Source: Nitriliruptoraceae bacterium (lineage in GTDB: Bacteria; Actinomycetota; Nitriliruptoria; Nitriliruptorales; Nitriliruptoraceae). From it: DNA of 6,763 nt. Location of the stretch: positions 1 through 6,763 of the forward strand of contig PWEU01000220.1 of assembly GCA_003554005.1 (NCBI GenBank). The letters run 5' to 3'. Every line of letters starts with the position of its first letter. Within the stretch, counting starts at the first letter, position 1. Below, one piece after another: positions 1-5,215 of this stretch. The translations under genes were made by a program, and so were the position numbers. The notes below the pieces were generated by a model, which ran no database searches, was not told where the DNA came from, and saw only the letters and a program-made list of their open reading frames with translations.

Positions 1-1533
1 CGGGCCGAGGTCGGCCGTGGGGCGACACCCGTCGAGGGGTTCGCGACCTCCTACCGCACCGTCGGCCTGACGCTGCTGCTGTGCACCGCCGCCACGGCGA
101 TCGGCTTCCTCACCAACCTCGCCAGCCCGGTCGACTTCCTCGCCACCCTCGGGGTCCTCGCGGCCGCCGGGATCGCGGCGGCGTTCGCCCTGACGCTCAC
201 CTTCCTGCCGGCGGTGCGTCTCATGCTGGACCGCCGCGCGGCCGCGAAGGGCGTCCTGCCGGTCGCCGCGTTGGGGACCCAGAAGGACGCGACCCTGCCC
301 CGGGTCATCGGCCGGACCGCGTGGCTGGCCGAGCGGGCGCCGGTGCCGACCCTGCTGGTCGCCAGCGCGCTGGTGGTGCTGGGCGGCTACGGCTTCACCC
401 AGCTCGACAGCGAGTTCAACCTCACCGACTTCGTACCCCAGGACGAGCCGCTCCTGGAGGTGTTCGAGACCCTGAGCTCCGAGTTCGACGGTGGCTTCGA
501 GGAGTCCACCGAGGTGCTGCTCCGCGGCGATCTCGCCACCCCGGACCGCCACAACGCGCTCGTCGACTCCGTGCAACGCGCCGGTGACCTCGACGACGTG
601 GAGACCCTGGCCGGCGAGCCCGACGCCACCTCGGTGCTCTCCATCCTCGGGCAGGCGTTCGGTGACGAGGCCCTGGCCGGGGAGCTCGCACGGCTGGGTG
701 TGCGCGACGACCTGACCGTCGACGCCGACGCCGACGTCGCGGCGCTCTACGAGCTCCTGGCCGCCGAGGTGGAGGGTGCCGCCAACGTGCTCGCGCTGGA
801 CGGCGAGGACACCCTCGCACGGGTGACGCTGCGCACCAGCGCCGGCCAGGCGGGGGCCTCCGAGCTGGCCACGGGACTGAGCGATGCTTTCGCCCCGCTG
901 AGCGAGGCCGGCATCGAGGTGGTCCCGACCTCCCAGCAGATCGTGCAGGCGGGCATCGGTGAGGACATCGAGGACTCCCAGATCACCTCGCTCCTGATCG
1001 CCCTCGGCGCGGCCATGGCGCTCTTGGTCGTGCACTTCTCGATCGCGGAGCGCCGGCCGCTCGTCGGGGTGATCACCGTGCTCCCCGTCGGTCTCGTCCT
1101 GGCGCTGACCTTCGGGACGATGGCGTTGACCGGGATCCCGCTCAACCCGGTCACCGCGACGCTGGCCGCGTTGTCGATCGGGATCGGGGTGCCGTTCACG
1201 ATCCACGTGACGTCGCGGTTCCTGGAGGAGCGTCGGGTGCCCTACGACGGCTCCACGGCGCTCAGGCGCACGGTGTCCCGGACCGGGGGAGCGCTGGCCG
1301 GTTCCGCGCTGACGACCGCCATCGGGTTCGGGGTCCTGATCACCTCGACGTTGGTGCCCTTCGAGCAGCTCGGATACGTGATCGTCTACGCGATCGCCTA
1401 CTCGGTGGTCGCGTCGATCCTGGTCCTGCCCAGCATGCTCGGACTGTGGGACCGGTTCGATCGGGCGCGCCACGGCAGCCCGTCGGCTGGTGGCCCGACG
1501 ACACCTGAGCGTGAGGCCGTCGGCGTCGGTTGA
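1..1533 (+). CDS. MMPL/RND-family exporter, 3' part (5' end outside window)
   Basis: The reading frame is open from base 1 to a TGA at 1531-1533, giving 510 visible residues of a larger membrane transporter. Residues 1-72 are the end of the first MMPL half: a Tyr-Arg-Thr loop, then two membrane helices (about 20-41 and 44-72), including the ATAIGF motif typical of the family. A second half follows. It has a helix near 117-132, a large acidic extracytoplasmic loop (about 135-325), and five C-terminal helices with the second ALTTAIGF motif near 436-443. Proteins of this family export lipids or other hydrophobic compounds, driven by the proton gradient; the substrate here cannot be told. The helix that normally carries a GxGVDY motif reads GIGVPF (residues 394-399), so the proton-relay Asp-Tyr pair is missing in this half. 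An internal ATG at 214 is not the start, because homologous sequence continues upstream. The gene converges with the CBS gene. The family is secure; transport activity is inferred. Confidence 0.9.
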   Translation, partial: RAEVGRGATPVEGFATSYRTVGLTLLLCTAATAIGFLTNLASPVDFLATLGVLAAAGIAAAFALTLTFLPAVRLMLDRRAAAKGVLPVAALGTQKDATLPRVIGRTAWLAERAPVPTLLVASALVVLGGYGFTQLDSEFNLTDFVPQDEPLLEVFETLSSEFDGGFEESTEVLLRGDLATPDRHNALVDSVQRAGDLDDVETLAGEPDATSVLSILGQAFGDEALAGELARLGVRDDLTVDADADVAALYELLAAEVEGAANVLALDGEDTLARVTLRTSAGQAGASELATGLSDAFAPLSEAGIEVVPTSQQIVQAGIGEDIEDSQITSLLIALGAAMALLVVHFSIAERRPLVGVITVLPVGLVLALTFGTMALTGIPLNPVTATLAALSIGIGVPFTIHVTSRFLEERRVPYDGSTALRRTVSRTGGALAGSALTTAIGFGVLITSTLVPFEQLGYVIVYAIAYSVVASILVLPSMLGLWDRFDRARHGSPSAGGPTTPEREAVGVG

Positions 1534-1554
1534 CCCGACCGATCCTGAGCGTCC

Positions 1555-1580
1555 CGGTGCGGCGTTCGGGCACCGCACCG
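1555..1580. terminator. Candidate bidirectional terminator hairpin
   Basis: A perfect 8-bp inverted repeat, CGGTGCGG / CCGCACCG, flanks a 10-base loop. It lies in the 54-bp spacer between the converging stops of the exporter (1533) and the CBS gene (1588). There is no T-tract on either side, which is common in GC-rich actinobacteria. Position and symmetry suit a shared terminator, but its function is inferred. Confidence 0.5.
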
Positions 1581-1587
1581 CGTCCGG

Positions 1588-2001
1588 TCAGGCCCCCGCC
1601 TCCACGTGTCGTTCCTCGAGTAGGACCGCGATGACGTCCCGCATCGACACGACCCCGGTGATCACCCCGCGGCGAGCGACAGCGAGGTGGCGGACCTGGC
1701 CCTCGCTCATGGTGGCGGCGGCGTCCAGGATGCTGGCGGCCTCCTCGACCTGGATCACGTCAGAGGTGGCGTAGTCACGCACCCGGCCGTCGTCGAGGTC
1801 CACGTCGTCGGCGATGGCGGTGACGACGTCGCGTTCGGAGAACACCCCCCGCACGCCCCGGGCGTCGACCACGACCAGCAGGCCGACCGCATCCGCGGCC
1901 AGAGCGTGGGCCGCTTCGCGCAGGGTCGCTGTCGGCCTGATCGTGGCGACCGGGTCGCCCACGAGCCGGCCGATCGGGTCGTTGAGGCTGACGCCGAGCA
2001 T
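1588..2001 (-). CDS. Two-CBS-domain protein (Hrp1-like architecture)
   Basis: This is a small soluble protein of 137 residues made of little more than a tandem CBS pair (Bateman module), which usually binds adenine nucleotides or related ligands. CBS1 spans about 10-65 and ends in GVFSERDVV (52-60). CBS2 spans about 73-130 and ends in GVVSMRDVI (116-124). These G-V-x-S-x-R-D motifs are the family signature. Size and layout match stand-alone CBS proteins such as mycobacterial hypoxic response protein 1 (Rv2626c), though the identity of function is not shown. The ATG at 2001 was chosen because AGGAGG lies 6 bases upstream (2008-2013) and CBS homology starts soon after it. The frame stays open upstream to 2157, but that part is Arg-rich, low in complexity and lacks a ribosome site. 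A palindromic DosR-like box lies about 62-75 bases upstream of the start. Without a ligand or partner, the role remains regulatory or unknown. Confidence 0.9.
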   Translation of the reverse strand: MLGVSLNDPIGRLVGDPVATIRPTATLREAAHALAADAVGLLVVVDARGVRGVFSERDVVTAIADDVDLDDGRVRDYATSDVIQVEEAASILDAAATMSEGQVRHLAVARRGVITGVVSMRDVIAVLLEERHVEAGA

Positions 2002-2007
2002 CGGGGT

Positions 2008-2013
2008 CCTCCT
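2008..2013 (-). promoter_or_regulatory. Ribosome binding site of the CBS gene
   Basis: A full AGGAGG on the - strand, 6 bases before the ATG at 2001. It decides the start in favour of the short 137-residue protein over the longer upstream-open frame. Confidence 0.8.
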
Positions 2014-2062
2014 GATCGCGGTGATCTGCGACGAGCATCGCGGCGCCGATGCCCGGCGGCGA

Positions 2063-2076
2063 GGGGCCAAGGTCCC
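2063..2076 (-). promoter_or_regulatory. DosR/DevR-like palindromic box before the CBS gene
   Basis: On the - strand the sequence reads GGGACCTTGGCCCC. Against the published mycobacterial dormancy-box core GGGACTWWAGTCCC it matches 11 of 14 positions. Both outer GGG/CCC arms are kept, and the C6/G9 changes keep the pairing. It sits 62-75 bases upstream of the CBS start, a suitable place for an activator site. The gene downstream has the architecture of a known DosR-regulon member (Hrp1), which adds weight. Half-site position 11 is C instead of T, and no convincing -10 was found, so the call is an inference. Confidence 0.4.
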
Positions 2077-2105
2077 CGTCGCCTGGGTCGGTCGCCGCGA
2101 GCTCC

Positions 2106-2122
2106 GACGCGCGCGCCGCGTC
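2106..2122 (-). terminator. Candidate terminator hairpin after the secreted Arg/Glu gene
   Basis: A 6-bp GACGCG / CGCGTC inverted repeat with a 5-base loop begins about 14 bases after the stop codon at 2136. There is no T-tract. The region is very GC-rich, so a chance hairpin is possible. Confidence 0.3.
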
Positions 2123-2135
2123 TGGTGATCGCGTC

Positions 2136-2639
2136 TCAGTCCGAGGCTAGTGGGCAATCCCCGTCCGCTCGCATCCGGGGTCCCGGTCCGCGGCCCACGG
2201 CGGCACCGTCCCCATCGGCCTGACGTTCGCCGCGCGAGGCGCGGCGTTCGGCCTGCCGCTCGGCACGCGAGGTCTGTCGTTCGGCGTGGCGCTCGGCGTC
2301 GTGTTCGACGTCCGAGGCGCGGCGTTCGGCCTGCCGCTCGGCACGCGAGGCCTGTCGTTCGGCGTGGCGTTCGGCTCGGAGCTCCGTACGGTCCTGCTGC
2401 CGCTCGGCTCGCAGCTCCGCGAGCCCCTCGGCCAGGGCATCGCCGTCGAGCCCCTCGAGTTCCGTCATCACCTCGGCGTGGCGCTCGCCTGGTGAGGTGG
2501 TACCGGCCCAGTCGGCGCGCGTGTCATCAGGCGCGTCGTCCGTCCCCTGGGCCAGGGCGGGGACAGCCAAGGCTGCGGTGGCCAGGGCCGCGGCCGCGCC
2601 GAGCACGGCCCACCTGCTGCTCCTCGGTATCGATCGCAT
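2136..2639 (-). CDS. Secreted Arg/Glu-rich helical repeat protein, function unknown
   Basis: This 167-residue protein begins with a clear signal peptide: Arg-containing n-region (1-9), hydrophobic Ala-rich core (11-27) and a PALA cleavage motif, with predicted cleavage after Ala30. The mature part starts with an acidic stretch (33-45). From about 70 to 140 it becomes an almost uninterrupted charged helix built on AERH/AERQ/AERR tetrads with ASR triads, in an 11-residue 4-4-3 pattern. Residues 89-114 and 115-140 are a near-identical 26-residue duplication. Arg and Glu three to four residues apart could form salt bridges and stabilise a single helix or a very polar coiled coil. The Gly-rich tail has one Cys (162). 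I recognise no named family; an envelope-stress or metal/proton-sensing accessory protein would be a guess. The ATG at 2639 has AGGAGG 7 bases upstream. The upstream ATG at 2708 has no ribosome site and would put 23 residues before the signal peptide. The promoter resembles that of the nearby response regulator. Confidence 0.8.
   Translation of the reverse strand: MRSIPRSSRWAVLGAAAALATAALAVPALAQGTDDAPDDTRADWAGTTSPGERHAEVMTELEGLDGDALAEGLAELRAERQQDRTELRAERHAERQASRAERQAERRASDVEHDAERHAERQTSRAERQAERRASRGERQADGDGAAVGRGPGPRMRADGDCPLASD
2235..2375 (-). repeat. 78-bp direct duplication inside the Arg/Glu gene
   Basis: The segments 2235-2297 and 2313-2375 match at 61 of 63 positions, with a period of 78 bp (26 codons). 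The two differences turn ACC into GCC (Thr/Ala) in one place and alter one further base. Near-identity at DNA level, synonymous sites included, points to a recent in-frame duplication rather than an old protein repeat. Confidence 0.95.
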
Positions 2640-2646
2640 CGTCGTG

Positions 2647-2652
2647 CCTCCT
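2647..2652 (-). promoter_or_regulatory. Ribosome binding site of the secreted Arg/Glu gene
   Basis: AGGAGG on the - strand, 7 bases before the ATG at 2639. It fixes the start directly at the signal peptide. Confidence 0.8.
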
Positions 2653-2699
2653 GTGATCGGCGCCGCCGCGGGTTCGGGAGTGGGAGATCGGTTCGCGGC

Positions 2700-2711
2700 G
2701 CTGTGCACAGC
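2700..2711. promoter_or_regulatory. Perfect 12-bp palindrome, possible operator
   Basis: GCTGTGCACAGC is a perfect palindrome lying 61-72 bases before the start of the secreted Arg/Glu gene. It begins at the last bases of the -10-like hexamer (2709-2714), so a dimeric repressor there could block the promoter. No regulator is identified. Confidence 0.3.
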
Positions 2712-2740
2712 ATCGGCTCTGACACTGAGCGCAGGCTGAG
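2709..2740 (-). promoter_or_regulatory. Predicted response-regulator operator and promoter of the secreted Arg/Glu gene
   Basis: Read on the - strand: CTCAG, six bases, CTCAG (2740-2725), ten bases, then GATGCT (2714-2709). The 11-bp direct repeat places both half-sites on one face of the helix, as OmpR-type dimers need. The hexamer shares only the A2 and T6 positions of the actinobacterial -10 (TAnnnT). The same arrangement is found before the response regulator gene of this window (5893-5924). Regulation by that protein is inferred. Confidence 0.4.
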
Positions 2741-2741
2741 T

Positions 2742-2755
2742 GGCCGCCGACGGCC
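2742..2755 (-). terminator. Candidate terminator hairpin after the DUF554 gene
   Basis: A 5-bp GC stem GGCCG / CGGCC with a 4-base loop lies 20-33 bases after the DUF554 stop, just before the promoter region of the secreted gene. It is short and has no T-tract, so this is a weak call. Confidence 0.2.
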
Positions 2756-2774
2756 CTCTCGCTGCCCGGTGGGC

Positions 2775-3563
2775 TCAGGGCCACAGTCCGATGACCAGGG
2801 GAGCGAGCACCAGGCTCGGCAGGAGGTTCGCCACCCGGATCGGGCGCAGGTCCAGCAGCCGGACCCCGATCGCCATCACCAGGAAGCCGCCGGTCGCGCT
2901 CAGACCGGCCAGCATCGGCGGGGTGAGCACGCTCTGCAGGGCGGCAGCAGCCAGGGTGATCGATCCCTGGAGCACCAGCAGCGGCAGCGCGGCGAACGCG
3001 ACCCCGATGCCCAGCACCGAGGCGAAGGCCAGCGCTGCGAACCCGTCGAGCATCGACTTGACGGCCAGGAGCTCGAACCCGTCGGTCAGCCCGTCCTGCA
3101 GCGATCCCAGGATCGCCAGCGGCCCGACGCACACGATCAGGCTCGTGACGACGAAGCCCTCGACGAACAGCCGGCGGGGGTCGTGCATCGGCTCGTCGGC
3201 CCCGTGCGGTGCCGTGAGGTCAGCGCCGGTCTCCACGGTCGTCGGCTCCTCCGCGTCACCCACGACCCGGTCCCGCAGCCACGCGCCGAGCCGGTGCAGC
3301 CACCCCTCGATGTCGATCGCCTCGCCGATCACCCCTCCGAGCAGCAGCGAGGCGAGGATCACGAGCACCGCGGCGGATCCCAACGTGGTGGAGAGCTCGT
3401 CGCCGAAGGTCCCGAGAGCATCGCTGGCGCCGAGCCCCAGCACGAAGATGCCGAGGATGTCGGTGACCGTGCCGCGGATCCCCGAGGACAGGCGGCCACC
3501 CAGCAGCGTCCCGATGCCGGCCCCCAGGACGATGGCGCCCGCGTTCAGGAAGGTCCCGGTCAT
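2775..3563 (-). CDS. DUF554 family membrane protein (YdfK/YqgA type)
   Basis: This 262-residue protein is strongly hydrophobic. It begins with GTFLNAGAIVLGAGIG (3-18), the N-terminal signature of DUF554. Further hallmarks are EGFVVTSLIVCVGPLAILGS (135-154), the QDG that follows it (156-158), KSMLDGF (169-175), ASVLGIGV (181-188), and a C-terminal GG motif with RVANLLPSL (243-251). Seven or so membrane helices can be drawn, for example 3-23, 31-49, 62-82, 135-153, 177-207 and 224-238. Length is close to the usual size of the family. The loop at 104-130 is hydrophilic and acidic, and poorly conserved in character. The family is a membrane protein whose function is not established; transport is only an inference. 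The start has no Shine-Dalgarno, but TACGGT lies six bases before the ATG, as in a leaderless transcript. It follows the kinase gene after 95 bp on the same strand and could also be read from that operon. Confidence 0.9.
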   Translation of the reverse strand: MTGTFLNAGAIVLGAGIGTLLGGRLSSGIRGTVTDILGIFVLGLGASDALGTFGDELSTTLGSAAVLVILASLLLGGVIGEAIDIEGWLHRLGAWLRDRVVGDAEEPTTVETGADLTAPHGADEPMHDPRRLFVEGFVVTSLIVCVGPLAILGSLQDGLTDGFELLAVKSMLDGFAALAFASVLGIGVAFAALPLLVLQGSITLAAAALQSVLTPPMLAGLSATGGFLVMAIGVRLLDLRPIRVANLLPSLVLAPLVIGLWP

Positions 3564-3569
3564 CCCGCG

Positions 3570-3575
3570 ACCGTA
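3570..3575 (-). promoter_or_regulatory. Possible leaderless -10 element of the DUF554 gene
   Basis: On the - strand TACGGT fits the actinobacterial -10 TAnnnT and is followed by CGCGGG and then the ATG. That is the spacing at which transcription starts at the start codon itself. The absence of a Shine-Dalgarno supports this; the -35 is weak (GCGACG, spaced about 19 bases). Confidence 0.4.
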
Positions 3576-3590
3576 GCGGGCGGGACGCTA
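3574..3590. repeat. Short inverted repeat upstream of DUF554
   Basis: TAGCG and CGCTA flank seven bases just upstream of the DUF554 start and next to its -10-like element. It could be a small operator or a weak hairpin; nothing more can be said. Confidence 0.3.
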
Positions 3591-3644
3591 CCGGCGTCGC
3601 GGTGGTGGCCGGCGTCGCGGTGGTGGCCGGCGTCGCGGTGGTGA
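3591..3644. repeat. Three tandem 18-bp repeats in the kinase-DUF554 spacer
   Basis: The unit CCGGCGTCGCGGTGGTGG occurs at 3591-3608 and 3609-3626 without change, and at 3627-3644 with only the last base different. It fills more than half of the 95-bp gap between the kinase stop (3659) and the DUF554 start (3563). It could be a slippage-generated minisatellite that affects read-through or spacing. It is not CRISPR-like, as there are no spacers. Confidence 0.95.
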
Positions 3645-3658
3645 AGCTCCCAGGGCTG

Positions 3659-5215
3659 TCAGGCGCCGTGCCCATAGCCGTGCCCATAGCCGTGGTCGTC
3701 GTCGTGCGCATCGCCCTGGTCGCCGTCGTGGCTGGCGGCCGGGCGGGCGGCGGGGAGCCGCAGCACGACCGTCGCGCCACCACCCGGGGTGTCACCTACC
3801 TCGACGCTGCCGCCGTGGGTGCGGACCACCTGCTCGGCGATGGCGAGCCCCAGTCCCGACCCCGGACGGGAGCGTGCTGTCGGCGCGCGATAGAAACGGT
3901 CGAAGACCTGCTCCCGCTCCTGAGGTGCGATCCCGGGACCGTGGTCGCGGACCGTGACCGTGGCCTGGGCACCGTGGGGGGAGACGGCCACCTCGACGTC
4001 CCCGCCTCCGTGGACCACGGCGTTGTCGATCACCGCCCGAACCGCACGGGTGAGCCTGCGGGCCTCCCCGTCGACGACCGTGGGGGCGGCCTCGCCCCTG
4101 CAGCGCGCCGCCGGGTGGTCCCTCTGAGCCGCCTCGACGACCGCCGGCACCAGGACATCGAGGTGGATCGGCGTCCGCTCGGTGGGTGCCTGCTCACCCC
4201 TGGCCAGCTCGACGAGCCCGTCCACGAGGTGCCCGAACTCGGTCAGCTGGTCATCGAGATCGGCCAGGAGCTCGGCGTGGTCCTCGGCGCCGAGTGCCGT
4301 TCCGGAGCGCAGGACATCGATGTTGGTCCGCAGGCTGGTCAGGGGTGTGCGCAGCTCGTGGGAGGCGTCGGCGATCAGCTGTGTCTGGGCTGCGCGGGCC
4401 TGCTCGAGCCGGCCCAGCAGGTGGTCGAAGGCCCGGCCCAGTCGGGCGAGCTCGTCGTCGCCTTCCGGGGCGACGCGGGTGTCGAGCTCCTGGGTCAGGG
4501 CGACGTGCTCGACCGTGGAGGTCAGGGTCGCGACGGGCCGGGTCAGGCGGTCGGACAGCAGCAGCGCCACCGCCCCCGCCAGCACGGTCAGGGCGACCCC
4601 GGTCACCGCCAGCCGGGTCGTCAGCTGCGCCAGGGTGGACTCGACCTCGGAGAGGCTACGGGCGAGCTGGACGGCTCCACCTGCGGGCAGCGAGGTGGTG
4701 AGCACGCGAAGGCGCGTGTCCTCCACCTCGATGGTCTCGAGCGAGCTGCTGCGCTCACCACGGGCGACCGCTGCCGCCTCCGCGGTGACGGGCAGCGTCA
4801 ACCCGGCGGCCGCGAGATCGACCGAGCCATCGACGGTGAGGACCTGCAGGGGACCATCGACCCCGAGCAGCGCCACGGCGCGTCGTGGGCCACGGGGGTC
4901 CAGGCGGCGGAGCTCGTTCAGGGATCGCCCGCGGTCCGCGTCGGCGAGCCCCGGCCCACCGGCGCCCGGCCCGCCAGCGCCCGGCCCGCCAGCGCCCGGC
5001 CCGCCAGCGCCGTGACCGCCGGGGTCGGGGCCGTCATGGCCGGGCCCGACCGGGCCGAGCGCCGCCGGCGCCACCGTCGCCAGGGAACGCAGGTCGTCGT
5101 CGATGGCGTCCAGCAACGCGCCACCGGCCACCTGCCGTGCGAGCAGCAGCACGAGCGCGACGGCGAGGACCATCACCACGGTGGTCCAGACGGCGGCGCG
5201 ACGACGCAGCGTCAT
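3659..5215 (-). CDS. Sensor histidine kinase (HAMP-HisKA-HATPase)
   Basis: This 518-residue membrane kinase is the partner of the response regulator just upstream. It has TM1 at about 8-26, an extracytoplasmic sensor region (27-200), TM2 at about 202-220, and a HAMP linker (221-273). The HisKA domain has the H-box DASHELRTPL with phospho-acceptor His286. The HATPase domain has N398 (VIDNAV), the G1 box DHGPG (424-428), the F-box FDRFYR (438-443) and the G2 box GSGLGL (452-457). All catalytic boxes are intact. Two oddities stand out. The sensor region holds a GAGGP tandem repeat (about 69-89) made by identical 15-bp units. After the catalytic core, the tail 495-518 is rich in His and Asp and ends in repeated HGYG units. 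The ATG overlaps the regulator's stop (ATGA), so translation is probably coupled; no separate ribosome site is seen. It senses an unknown envelope signal; a metal is possible because of the tail but is not shown. Confidence 0.95.
   Translation of the reverse strand: MTLRRRAAVWTTVVMVLAVALVLLLARQVAGGALLDAIDDDLRSLATVAPAALGPVGPGHDGPDPGGHGAGGPGAGGPGAGGPGAGGPGLADADRGRSLNELRRLDPRGPRRAVALLGVDGPLQVLTVDGSVDLAAAGLTLPVTAEAAAVARGERSSSLETIEVEDTRLRVLTTSLPAGGAVQLARSLSEVESTLAQLTTRLAVTGVALTVLAGAVALLLSDRLTRPVATLTSTVEHVALTQELDTRVAPEGDDELARLGRAFDHLLGRLEQARAAQTQLIADASHELRTPLTSLRTNIDVLRSGTALGAEDHAELLADLDDQLTEFGHLVDGLVELARGEQAPTERTPIHLDVLVPAVVEAAQRDHPAARCRGEAAPTVVDGEARRLTRAVRAVIDNAVVHGGGDVEVAVSPHGAQATVTVRDHGPGIAPQEREQVFDRFYRAPTARSRPGSGLGLAIAEQVVRTHGGSVEVGDTPGGGATVVLRLPAARPAASHDGDQGDAHDDDHGYGHGYGHGA
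3668..3691 (-). repeat. 12-bp tandem repeat coding the kinase's His-Gly-Tyr tail
   Basis: GTGCCCATAGCC (plus strand) occurs twice back to back, and the next twelve bases begin in the same way. It encodes the repeated Gly-Tyr-Gly-His units of the kinase tail, so the number of histidines can change by slippage without loss of frame. Confidence 0.9.
4951..5010 (-). repeat. 15-bp tandem repeats coding GAGGP units in the sensor domain
   Basis: Four consecutive 15-bp units lie here. Three (4966-5010) are identical (CCGGCCCGCCAGCGC on the plus strand) and the first differs at two bases. They encode GAGGP in the extracytoplasmic part of the kinase. Third-base identity points to recent expansion by slippage. 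Confidence 0.9.

Noticed and set aside
2002..2157. N-terminal extension of the CBS protein
   Set aside because: The stretch is Arg-rich without CBS homology, and the strong AGGAGG site belongs to the ATG at 2001.
2544..2566. GTCCCC ... GGGGAC inverted repeat as a second dormancy-type box
   Set aside because: It lies within the signal-peptide coding region, the arms are 11 bases apart, and it does not fit the 14-bp box spacing.
3591..3644. CRISPR array
   Set aside because: The 18-bp units are directly adjacent without spacers and there are no cas genes.
3256..3795. Open frame on the - strand reading Thr-Ala-Thr-Pro repeats through the 18-bp units
   Set aside because: It overlaps the DUF554 start and the kinase end in another frame, has no ribosome site and no family match, and the repeat lies between two well-supported genes.
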